From Rosellinia necatrix (lineage: Eukaryota > Ascomycota > Sordariomycetes > Xylariales > Xylariaceae), in the NCBI GenBank assembly GCA_021209875.1, contig JAGYVD010000009.1, positions 1,550,001-1,614,000 of the forward strand: DNA of 64,000 nucleotides. Direction: 5' to 3'. The translations under genes were made by a program, and so were the position numbers. Shown one piece after another: positions 54,448-64,000 of the stretch. How positions within the stretch are numbered: position 1 is the first letter of the stretch; each line of letters opens with the position of its first letter. The notes under the pieces are model-generated. The model had not been told where the DNA came from and ran no database searches. It saw only the letters and a program-made list of their open reading frames with translations.

Positions 54448-55778
54448 CTAAACTCCGTTCGGCATGCTTTTGCCGCCAGATTTATCAGGGAAGCCGAACT
54501 TGATGCCGAAGGGCGGGTACACGTAGCGCTCGAGCTTGCCGTCCCTGGCGAGGGCATCGGAGTAGTCGTTGAGGATCTTCATGTCCTCGGCGTCGAGGTC
54601 GACGATCTCGAGGTTCGCCTTGATGCGCGACTCGGTCACGGACTTGGCGAGGACGGTGGTGCCTCGGGCCACTGTCGAATGTCCCACATGCCAGCGTCAG
54701 CACTCACTCACTCGCGATCCCACCCGCCGCATCTAGCTCGGGTCCATCGAATTAATACGAGAGGGGCTGGGGAGGGAGAACGCACCGTGATAGCTCAGAA
54801 GCACCGTTCCGGGGCTGACGCCCTTGCGCTCCGCAACGCGGAGCACGGGCTCCGACTTCATGAGCGGGCCGCCGGTGCTGCCGAGTGGGCTGTACGCGAC
54901 GACGTGGATGCCCTTGGCGTTGCAGAGGTCGACGACCTCCTGCTGCGGGAGCGACGGGTGGTTCTCGATCTGGTTGACGGCCGGGACGACGGCGGCGGCG
55001 CGGAGCAGCTGCTCGAGGTAGGGGGCGCTGTAGTTGCAGACGCCGATGCTGCGGACCTTGCCCGTGGCCGGGAGCGCCTCCATCCGGCGCCAGGTCGCCA
55101 CGTGGTCGTGGTCCCAGGTGATGTCGCGCGAGCCGTCCGCGAGCTTCGGGAACCGGTCGTCGTTGCCCGCCGGGTTCATCCCGACCGGCCAGTGCACGAG
55201 AAACTGGTCCACGTAGTCGAGCCGCAGCGCCCGCAGCGACTTGTCCAGGCCCTCCTCCACCCGCGTCGCGTACGTGTTCCACAGCTTCGTCACCACGAAC
55301 AGCTCCGCCCGCGTCGCGTACCCCGCCGCGATCCCCGCCTCGATCCCCTGCCCGACCTCGTCCTCGTTCCCGTAGCAGTACGCCGCGTCGATCAGCTTGT
55401 ACCCGGCCTTCAGCGCCGCTGTCACGGCCGCCGCCACCTCGCCCGGGGCCGCCTGCCAGGTGCCTTAGTAGCCATGTCTGTTAGCTTTTTTTGCTCTGTT
55501 GCCTCACCGGCATCGTGGCTTGAATTGTGGCGGGGGGAAGTGAAACGGGATGTGTTAGGGTGAGAATTGCGACAGGGAGAGGAGAGGGCTTGTTAGAGAG
55601 CGCTAGATTCTCATCGTCGGATTCGAGAGGGGCAAGTCAATGCCTGACCCGTCCTCGGATCCAAGCGCTATCGGCTTCCAGGCGGGAGACATGAAAATAT
55701 CAGGACGTGAGACAACATACCAAAGCCTACGGCAGGCATGTCCTGCCCCGTATTGAGCTTGAAAGTCGAGGGAGCCAT
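54448..55778 (-). CDS. Aldo-keto reductase (glycerol dehydrogenase / aldehyde reductase type)
   Basis: Three exons, complement(54448..54671, 54786..55463, 55721..55778); 319 aa, in phase. The first intron is long for this genome (257 nt). The AKR tetrad is complete: D45 and Y50 in LIDAAYCYGNE, K79 in FVVTKLW, H110 in FLVHWPVGMNP. Other family blocks are GVCNYSAPYLEQLL, QIENHPSLPQQEVVDLC, YSPLGSTGGPL and TTVLAKSVTESRIKANL (NADPH phosphate binding). It resembles fungal GLD1/Gcy1-type reductases that use NADPH on glyceraldehyde and similar aldehydes. The substrate cannot be fixed from sequence. Very GC-rich exon 2. Confidence 0.9.
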
Positions 55779-57254
55779 CGTGAATATTGCTGTGGGTATC
55801 AAGAAAACGAAATCTACGAAAAATCTAGAAAACTCGTCTAAGTCTTTATTCACCCGCCAAAAACTAAAACTAAACGACAGCGAATTCCGAGGAGGGGCCG
55901 CGAGATATAAATCTCCGAAAAAGGAACGAGTCGGAAGCGATGAGGGGAGGCGGGGGGGACGAGAAGAGGGCGGGCATATGGATCTACAGCTCGGGCAAAA
56001 CAAGGGATATCGACATTCTTAACTAACGGCATCCGACTATCGCGATCCGGTAAAATGACGCCCGTGAGAGACGTTTCTCTCTGGTCTGGGACCCCGTCCA
56101 ACGCCCCCTCACCCCCCCTTCCCACACTCGCGTACGGTAGCGCGGGGCTAGCTGCGGCTACGTAGTGTACCATGTACCGCAAGCACGTATGGCGGCTCCT
56201 GGACTTGATAGATATGGGGAGGGATGGGGGGAGTAGGGCAGGGGGAGGAACCGCGCTTCTGCATGTCATTGGGCTATATAGATCCGGGTAAAGAGAGTCA
56301 TTGGCGGGATCTCGGTTTCGTCGATGAACTGATGGATGGCCTCTCCTGCTAGTGTAGCCGGTGGGGGGACGGGGCGCAACGCCCGATTCGGCGCCAGCCC
56401 GGGCACGCAGCCACCGTTTTCTCTTACCGTCTAAAATCGGCGAGAAATGCGAAATCTGGCACTGCAAATGCCCGCTGCCCACAGGGCTAACCCAGAAGCT
56501 TTTGGGCTCGTTCTAGAGGGGGTATCCTGGCGCTGGGTGGCCCCGGTTGTCTTTAATGATGGTATAAAGTCCAAAGTCAACCAGGTAGGTAGGTAGGCAA
56601 TTAGATGGTGTATAACCACCTAACTTGAGACGGGCTCGTTCATGTCGAAAGAACCGGTTAGTTGCGCTGTGCCTGCTGCCATGGTTCTGTGGCCTGTATC
56701 TAGTCCAATCTACGGATGGCGGGTATACGTAAAAGGGACATTCTGCCAAGTAGGTGTGTATGCACTCGTTACCGAGATTTCTCACCTCGGCGGGATTAAG
56801 CCCGAGCCGGTGGGCCAGACATTGATAGCGACTCAGTGGTGGCGGATTCTTTCTTGTCATATGAGAGAGCATATAAGCGAGCAACATCCTTGCGACACGG
56901 AATGAGTGCATGGGCGAGACTTGAGCATTCTAGGCGGAAGCCGACGAAGCGCTATGAAGCGTATTATTCACCACTGGCGTCATCTATATATATATACAAA
57001 CATCCAGAGGCCGGGTATAGAATATAAGCGACTACAGCGCCTGATGCAGCGACCGGCGAAACGAGGCAAAGGTGGCCAGAATGTCGGTACAGAGAACAAC
57101 GTCGAATCAAGGACCGGCCATGCAGGATATTATGACAAAATCTAAAAATGTAACCCATTGCGCATACTTCGGGTGCCCGCCACAGGCGAGGCGCGTGTAA
57201 TGTACCAAACGTAAAAATACAATATGAGGCGTGCTTCGTCGTACACCTCATTCT
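55779..57254. other. Intergenic region, no supported gene
   Basis: About 1.5 kb between the AKR start and the 3' end of the syntaxin gene. Open frames are present but have no recognisable motif. The AKR promoter is expected in the first several hundred bases. Confidence 0.45.
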
Positions 57255-58285
57255 CTAACCGGCGATGAGCACCCAAAGACTGCCCAAGACATTAGCGGTT
57301 CCATTCGACAAGGAGGGGTAAGATCGGGGACGTAGGAGCCAGATGCTTACAGGAAAAATATCATGAGGACACCGAACATCTTGGCTATCAGCCATCTATT
57401 GCTCGATACCGTTGACCAGTATTTCAGCAATTCTCGTTGCGCCCCTTGCACGTTGTCCACCACGTCTTCCGTGTTGGCGTCTATCCGTTCAATCATCTCG
57501 CTTTGTTCTGATACCATTTGCGCCAGTTGGCCAAATATCGAGCCGAGTTCGCTGATGGTCTTCTCTATCGCCTCAATGGCCTCTCCTCGCTGCTGTATGT
57601 ACGTGTTTTGTGGCTGTGCCTCCTCCATCATCAGCAGTTGCTGGTCCCCGACGGGGTTCAGCGAGAGGAGGTCGGCTCCCGGTGATGGTGTGCCGCGGGC
57701 TGGTGTCCCGTATAGAGGGGAGGCCGACTGCTGTATCGATGGCTGTGCGTGTTGTGAGACGGAGGAAATGAAATTTTCGGTTCGTGACCGCGACGCCTGA
57801 ATGTTCTTCGTCCTGACCTCGAGCACGTCCTTGAAATTGGCACCAACATCGCTCAGCTTCCCTTGCAGCATGAGAACCACGTTCTTGTTGTGCTCCCCTT
57901 CTTGATCGGCCTTGGGATGTTGTTGGCGGGTGAGGGTTTGCAGCGCGGAGATCTGTTGGTTTAGGGAGGATAGGTCTTGTTTGATTATGAAAGTAAGTTC
58001 GTTGATCTCGATGGGCCGGTCGTCAAACAGAGTCTTCCGCTTCGCTAGCTGGGCTAGTTTTTCCAGCTTTCCCATGGTGGCCCCGATTCCTCTACCGATC
58101 TCTGCGGCTCGCCTCGCAAACTCGGATCTTCGAGGCCGCGCGTCGCCATTTGCGGCAGCCTTCTGGGCATCGGTAAGAAGAGATCGCCTCTGTGCGCCCA
58201 CTTTGGATGACGCCTGTCTTTTCTGGACCTGAGTAAGAACGGACTTGAACTCGGCGGTCCGGTCCTGTATCGATGCGACGGCCAT
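57255..58285 (-). CDS. SED5: Syntaxin 5-type Qa-SNARE
   Basis: Two exons, complement(57255..57279, 57351..58285); 319 aa. The 71-nt intron splits the C-terminal anchor, so the last exon encodes only LWVLIAG plus stop; without splicing the anchor would be cut short. The N-terminus SIQDRTAEFKSVLTQVQKRQ is the Sed5 peptide region that binds Sly1, followed by an Habc-type three-helix domain. The SNARE motif (about 222-285) includes IFGQLAQMVSEQSEMIERID with the central zero-layer Gln, and DNVQGAQRELLKYWSTVSSNRW precedes the membrane anchor in two blocks. It acts in ER-to-Golgi and intra-Golgi fusion. Essential and single-copy in known fungi. The symbol follows yeast usage. Confidence 0.93.
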
Positions 58286-60854
58286 CGTGGGCCAAGTTGG
58301 GTGGTAGCTATAGCGAATGAGATGGCTTAGAGGCCGCGCGGACAGGAAAATAGATCGGTTGACAGTGGAACGGCAGGGCCCTGTATTCGATTCGCCAGGA
58401 AATTGCGAGGGGGATGGGCAGCAGGATGTGGGTGAGAATCGCGATTGAACGAGGGGGTAGGACGCGATGCGCAGTTAAGTTCGGGGGATTGACGTTGACG
58501 GAACAAGGCGATTTGATTCGATTCGGTGTCGCTCGATGTCGCGTCGCCAAGGTGTGATGATGAGGATTCGGAGATGCGAATGGGTGTTGCCTTAGGTGTT
58601 GGTTTAGGGTGGGACTGTCGGACTTGGCTGCTTTATAGGCTCACTATTTGCGCGCCTACGATGATCTAGGATTTCGGCGTCGAGGTGTGGTAGGCAGACA
58701 ATGTATGGAGAGGGAGGAGAGAGAGATTGAGGCGGATGCTGACAGCGCACAAGGCTTGAGATGGCAGAAGTTGCCGTGAGGTGTTCGCTGTAGTTACTTA
58801 GGTTGAAGGGTAGGGGTGGTGTCTGGGGTGTAGCGGGTGTTCCTCAGGTAGTTGTGTAGATAGCCACTGAGGCCAGCCTGTTTGGTTTCAAGATCAGTGC
58901 CTGCAGGGCAAAGGTTACATGAGAAATGCACAAGTACTCCGTACCTTAGGCACGGTTGGACCTGGTAGGTTCCAACGTAGGAACTACCTACATCAGTAAC
59001 TATCGCAAATCGTTGACTGCTTGTGGCATTGTGGCAGTGCTGCGGGTTGTGCCAATCCCCATTGCACTAGTCTAGACTAAGCCAAGACAAAGAAGGCATA
59101 GAACAGGCACAACTTCCCTCTGCCGAGAGGGTCTCTCCCCCGAGGTCATACACTATGTCCTGTAGGCTGTCGAGAATAAACCTTGAAAACCAGTTCCTCC
59201 GACCCATATCCATACATCTACATACATACCCATTGGTACACGTCCACATATGTCCACGTTCCACTTCATCTTAGCGGCCGAAATGAACCCGCCAGACAAG
59301 CTAACGTCGGATAGCCCTTGAGCACCGATTGTCACAAGATCGATTCGAAACATGGGATGATCACGATGGTTCCATATTACAAGTATATACGCCCGCCTTT
59401 AGAGCAATCAATGCCTTGTACACATCACGGTGGCGCCGCATCCTTGTCAAAGCGCCGTCATAAAACTAAATGTCATGTTATACACTGAGGCAAACTCTTA
59501 GCAAGTGGAAGGGCCTCTGATCAAACAGCATTAGGGCGGGTAGTGATTAACTGCCTGCTATATTCCTCAACCTGAACCCTGGCTTCATAACTCGGTATCC
59601 AAGCCGGGACAGGAGAATGGGCTTCTTATTGCCTCTTATGACAACGCTTAGGCCAAGGGCCGACTACTGTACCTAGGTACCGGCTGTGGCCAAAATACGT
59701 GATATGTATGCACAAATGAGGTACATGAGAATGTCAGGTGCTACCTGCCTAACTAACCTAACGAGTAGATTATGAACTGCGATGATTATGACGCCGTAGC
59801 TTGCTATTTGCGGCTGGTCGTTTACACACCTATTTACATACCTACCTGATGTACTGCTATTAGCCAGTATTCGTCATCTTGCATAGGTACCCAGTCACAA
59901 TGGGCAGCGCCGTGGAAGTATCCAACACAGTTGCATACCTAGGTACCTAGGTAGGTAGGCACCAAGGTAGGTACTTAAGTAGGTAGTGAACGGTGCATTT
60001 TAACGAGGAGGCATTCATGCCACCTAGAACTTCGATCAACCCGTGTCTGTTGGATACTAGATAGAGGCGACTCGCTATCTACTGCCTACCTAAGGTATCC
60101 AAGGGACGTAGCCGTGTATTGGACAAGCATATACTTGTATACGTACCTACTTGATCTAGTTAGTTCCCTTCTCTGCCTGCCACCAGACGCACGTTACGTC
60201 AACATACACTAGATTCTTGACAATAACTCCAGATAGACTACCTAAACCTAAACCCCTGTTGAGCCAAATCGGAACAAGCCCACTTTTAAATCACCACGAT
60301 TCCGCCCTTCGTCCCTCATCGCTCTGAGACCTCTCTTGCAACACTAAACATCCCCCATCGGCCTTCGACCTACCTAATCGACCGGTGCTCACTCGTTTAT
60401 CCAACTGTATTCGCATCTTTTGAGTCACCTATCTCCTAATGTGTGTAATAATCCAATAGTCGATTTATACTTTGTACCTTTATCCAACTCTTATTCTTTC
60501 GAGTCTATCCCTGCTGCGTATCTGTCTAATGCTCGCGTTCCTCCCCTAATCACCAGACTGCCTTTCGTTGTTTCTCGGCGCTATCTCCATATGATACGCT
60601 GGACATAGCCCGTACCCAGCCATTGAATCAAGCCCAAAGGCCCATCCCTATTGGCCAGGGCCGGCATCACAAACTCTTCGCTCAGGATATGCGAGGCGCT
60701 GTATCTAGCTACCCATGGATTCGGGATCGTATAGCAATGTCCGCAGGGGCGCAACGCCTGCGTCGGGAGCGTTAGTACTAGCCACTAATCCTCTCCTCTA
60801 AACACACATTTTCCCGATGCCCAAGGCCGGTGATGGTTACTAACCGGCGTGGCC
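58286..60854. promoter_or_regulatory. Long divergent intergenic region with CCTAGGTA repeats
   Basis: About 2.6 kb between the syntaxin start and the long disordered protein. No supportable gene. Rich in ACCTAGGTA / TAGGTAGGTA strings, densest at 59936-59990, and in pyrimidine tracts from 60250 on that probably mark the promoter or leader of the plus-strand gene. Confidence 0.5.
59936..59990. repeat. CCTAGGTA / TAGG palindromic repeat patch
   Basis: Overlapping CCTAGGTA and GTAGGTA units, partly palindromic. Similar short units recur near 41250, 42695, 59670 and 60090, always in intergenic DNA. Confidence 0.75.
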
Positions 60855-63800
60855 ATGAATAGGGCATCGAACGCTTCTTCATACAAGGCGAATGTAAACC
60901 GGACGAAAACGCGAAAATGGGTTGAAGCGAAGGTACAAAGCTATGATGGCGATGACTGGGGGAATGACTACGATGACTACGAAGATGGCGAGGGCGAACC
61001 CGAGCCTCCGCCGCCGCCACCACCCACTACCAGGTTGATGGGACCGCGACAACTGGGCCCGTCCGGCCACCAACTGCCCTCATCGCGCACTTTCTCCCAG
61101 CCTGCTACAAGCTCCCTCCCCTCGAGTTCATTCGGTCAGCTTGCGCTTCGTAATCCTGGTGGGACTCTGCCACTCCGTGTCCAGACTCAACCGATGCCGC
61201 CTCATGCCACTGAATCCGCTCCACCCGCCGCTGCCTCTCCCCGAACAAGCCTGCCTCAAGGCTCCAAGAGTGCCGGACCGGCGCCCGTAGTATCTAAGTT
61301 TCCTCCCCGTAAAAGTAGCATGGGTCAAAAAGATCGACCTGAGATCGACGGCAAAATGGTCTCAAAACCCGATTCTCGGTCTGGCTCGAGTTCTGGCAGC
61401 CGCCCACTGGCAGACCAAAGATCTGCATCCCCTAGGGGGGCCCCTACGCCGGAATCCAAGACGTTGTCGGCAATGAAACCATCTGATATCTATAAGAAAA
61501 TGAGCGAAGAAAACGAGAAAGCGCGCCCGTTCATGGTGCCAGGCCAGCCAAGCATGGATAATGCACCCGGTCATACAGAGGCTCCGTCGTCACTAGGCAT
61601 GTCCCACCCATCTGGAGAACAATTTCAGCGAGGAAGCCCCGAAGGCCATGATGCACCAAAGCTCGCTCATGCTCAGAACCCAACTTTGGCACCGGTCGCC
61701 GAGCAGAAGCGCGGTTATGGAACGGATAGCGTTTCCATGGATGCGCAGACTAGTCAACTGCCCGCGATACATGAATCGTCCATATTAAATCACAAATTAT
61801 CCCCGTCACAGGGCGAACCTAATGATGAAGTCAAGGCCGATCTTGTTAAAATCCGCCGCTTCTCTACCAGCCCCCAGCTTCCTACCCTCACGCGTGTGTC
61901 TGGTTTTGGTGACGACTTCTTTTCCAGTCCTGGTGGTTACAGCCCTTTGGCTGGTTCTAGTTCAAAGCTTCAAACTCCCTCAGAGGAGCAACGGTCAACA
62001 TCGAACGAGGCAAATACAGTTCCAGTGCTAATTGATAGCACTCAGAGACAGCCCGCATACACCCTGAACGACACGAACCGTGAAGGAAACCTAATCACCG
62101 CAAAACACAGGAATTCGACAACCACGAGCAATGGAGTTGCAGAATCTGGTAGCACTCGCCCCCAGATTCCGGGGGGTTGGATCTCAGAGAGTACAATTGC
62201 TCCGGTACCCTCCGAACAACCCACACCTTTGGAAAAACAAGAACCACAGAATCTAACGGGACTTGCTAATGCCCAAACTACTAGCGTGTCTCCTATCACA
62301 GAGAGTGACGCAGAGCCCAGCGATCTCCGTCATGTGACAGGGGTTGCAAGTTTACCATCATCAATTCATTCCTCCGACGACACGTCAAACTCCGAAGGCG
62401 CAAATCAGTCTAATTCTAAGCAATTTAGTCACGCGACCGAGGAGTATTCCCTGGTGCCCCGATCTCTTTCACCTCTGAAAACTGGAAATTCATTCACCCA
62501 GCCAACACCAAGACCCACTCCACCTATTAGAGACCAGAATTCACAAATAGAGGCCTCATTAACAGCCCAGCCACCAACCACTACTATTACCGGACCCGAG
62601 TTCTCGCCGACCGCTCCGCTCAATTCCAGTCGAGCTCAAGCAGGCCAAGCGGATTTTATCTCGCTAACAACTCAGCAACGTCAGACCACAACCAGCACTA
62701 TTGATACAACATCACCTGAAAAAGAAAGCGATAAGCTAAGGGAAGAAATAATCAAGTCACTGAGCCCTACGCCTATTTCACCTATTTCGAGTAATTTGCC
62801 AAGCCGCGGCACGTCTGATGCAAAACCAACACCTGGAAGCCTGACGCGAGAAAGCACGTATCTAGCTGGAGTATATGACGACTATCTCTCGTCGGCCGAA
62901 GAAAAAGCCCTGCAGGTAGTAGGCCAGGCGCCTGAGAAGCCCGCTCAAATGGGACAAAGCCCTTCTACTAATTGGGAGAACGGGCTTTCCATCGGGTCCA
63001 AAGAGATATCGGCATCACAGTCAGTACCTCCTAGCTCGGAGAATAAACCCGCGCCAGGGGGGACAACCAGGCTAAGGAGATTTTCGTGGCAACATGAACC
63101 AGAGGAAGTTGTATCCAACCCTGTGGAACTAAAATCACCCGTGTCAACACTCCCACAAGACTTGTCTACTCACGGTCGAGACGGGGCGGTTGCAGGATCG
63201 AATACCAATAAAAGCGTTGCATCACCGGTCACCGATTCACTGCAGGTGGGGAGCGGGGTAGCTGGGACGATCTTGCATCAGGACTCACAGATCAGCGGTC
63301 ACTTACCAGGAAATACTTCCATAACTATGATTGAGCCACCCTCAGCGCGGAGGCTCAAACCCAACTCCAATGAGTCGAGCACTGCACGCCTATCTCTTGC
63401 GGATGAGAAGGAAATGGTGCTTATCGGTGATGCTCAGTCGACAACTTCGAGCGCATCCGAACAGCACCCTGCTTTGATCAGTGCACCAGAACAAGGCATC
63501 GAACGACCTCCATCCGTCGTCATAGCATCAAGCACATCTCCAGTACAAACAACAGTGATCCCCACACCATTTCGCGAAATTTTGAATCTTCCGACTTGCG
63601 AGGAGCGCGTCCAAAAGTTTGAACAGACTCGGGAGCAGTTTTACGTCATAGAATCAGGCCTCCCAAATTGGTTGACCCATATGCAAGGCCAGCTTGGTGA
63701 TATCGATACCATCACGTCGAGCAACATAAACTCATTTATAACAAAGACTGGGGCACAACCTGCGACATATGGAGCTCCGGGAGCCTCCCAGCTTCCCCAT

Positions 63801-64000
63801 AAAATCGGCACGGCGGCATCGAATCCCAGACGCACGTCTATGGGTAATGTGCAACAGCTGATGGCAAGCCAGTCTAGCAGCTTCGGTGCCTCGAGCAACC
63901 AAGTGGGGACAAAGAGCAAGGAGCTTTTTCACGCTGCAGGAGCGATCGGCAATAAGGGTATGAAATCTGGGATGAAATTGTTTAACAAGGGCAAAAGCAA
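60855..64000 (+). CDS. Long, mostly disordered conserved fungal protein (partial, runs off the window)
   Basis: Uninterrupted frame of at least 1048 codons, with no stop before the end of the window. The N-terminus YKANVNRTKTRKWVEAK leads into an acidic, Pro-rich stretch (DGDDWGNDYDDYEDGEGEPE then poly-Pro). The rest is Ser/Pro/Thr/Gln-rich and low in hydrophobics. Two ordered-looking islands stand out: KPSDIYKKMSEENEKARPF at about residue 205-225, and PFREILNLPTCEERVQKFEQ followed by EQFYVIESGLPNWLTHMQ near residue 905-940. I remember these blocks from uncharacterised proteins of other filamentous ascomycetes, but know no function. The ATG at 60855 is the first in frame after an upstream stop; an upstream spliced exon is possible. 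Confidence 0.75.
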   Translation, partial: MNRASNASSYKANVNRTKTRKWVEAKVQSYDGDDWGNDYDDYEDGEGEPEPPPPPPPTTRLMGPRQLGPSGHQLPSSRTFSQPATSSLPSSSFGQLALRNPGGTLPLRVQTQPMPPHATESAPPAAASPRTSLPQGSKSAGPAPVVSKFPPRKSSMGQKDRPEIDGKMVSKPDSRSGSSSGSRPLADQRSASPRGAPTPESKTLSAMKPSDIYKKMSEENEKARPFMVPGQPSMDNAPGHTEAPSSLGMSHPSGEQFQRGSPEGHDAPKLAHAQNPTLAPVAEQKRGYGTDSVSMDAQTSQLPAIHESSILNHKLSPSQGEPNDEVKADLVKIRRFSTSPQLPTLTRVSGFGDDFFSSPGGYSPLAGSSSKLQTPSEEQRSTSNEANTVPVLIDSTQRQPAYTLNDTNREGNLITAKHRNSTTTSNGVAESGSTRPQIPGGWISESTIAPVPSEQPTPLEKQEPQNLTGLANAQTTSVSPITESDAEPSDLRHVTGVASLPSSIHSSDDTSNSEGANQSNSKQFSHATEEYSLVPRSLSPLKTGNSFTQPTPRPTPPIRDQNSQIEASLTAQPPTTTITGPEFSPTAPLNSSRAQAGQADFISLTTQQRQTTTSTIDTTSPEKESDKLREEIIKSLSPTPISPISSNLPSRGTSDAKPTPGSLTRESTYLAGVYDDYLSSAEEKALQVVGQAPEKPAQMGQSPSTNWENGLSIGSKEISASQSVPPSSENKPAPGGTTRLRRFSWQHEPEEVVSNPVELKSPVSTLPQDLSTHGRDGAVAGSNTNKSVASPVTDSLQVGSGVAGTILHQDSQISGHLPGNTSITMIEPPSARRLKPNSNESSTARLSLADEKEMVLIGDAQSTTSSASEQHPALISAPEQGIERPPSVVIASSTSPVQTTVIPTPFREILNLPTCEERVQKFEQTREQFYVIESGLPNWLTHMQGQLGDIDTITSSNINSFITKTGAQPATYGAPGASQLPHKIGTAASNPRRTSMGNVQQLMASQSSSFGASSNQVGTKSKELFHAAGAIGNKGMKSGMKLFNKGKS

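Overview
This window comes from a filamentous ascomycete (Pezizomycotina, probably Sordariomycetes or Leotiomycetes). The signs are genes split by short GT-AG introns (mostly 47-180 nt), HET, NACHT/STAND and PTH11-type proteins, a C2H2-Zn2Cys6 transcription factor, and divergent gene pairs. No bacterial-type operons, rRNA genes or CRISPR arrays are visible. Exon joins below were worked out by hand from splice sites, reading phase and remembered family motifs. No database search was run.

Layout. 1-10 kb: a PTH11/rhodopsin-domain membrane protein, an FAD monooxygenase facing an NAD-dependent reductase across a shared promoter region, and a small single-pass membrane protein. 10-35 kb: a lower-GC accessory block. 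It holds a divergent pair of small secreted-protein candidates, an O-methyltransferase facing a PTH11-like receptor, and a run of broken metabolic genes (P450 fragment, MFS transporter with two stops and a frameshift, half an alpha-oxoamine synthase, internally deleted 3-ketosphinganine-reductase-like SDR). It continues with a C2H2-Zn2Cys6 regulator, an intact SDR, a HET-domain gene with frame breaks, and an eight-TM protein of unknown family. 35-58 kb: mainly GC-rich metabolic and housekeeping genes: GH43 glycosidase, long class-3 lipase, glucosamine-6-phosphate N-acetyltransferase, Ayg1-like hydrolase, SDR, polyol dehydrogenase, a degraded NACHT gene, aldo-keto reductase and syntaxin Sed5. 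60.8 kb to the end: a long disordered conserved protein that runs off the window.

Main results. (1) Three 18-bp inverted repeats with consensus TTC(A/G)CGG-N4-CCGTGAA lie only upstream of the Zn2Cys6 regulator (27.4 kb) and the SDR (29.3 kb), suggesting a small self-regulated module. (2) The relics at 18.1-23.2 kb (P450, MFS, alpha-oxoamine synthase, KDSR-like SDR) have the composition of a decayed sphinganine-analog type metabolite cluster. (3) In two otherwise well-conserved GC-rich genes (Ayg1-like, polyol dehydrogenase) the frame breaks at G or C runs. This could be homopolymer error in the assembly, whereas the NACHT gene also has an internal deletion and is a real pseudogene.
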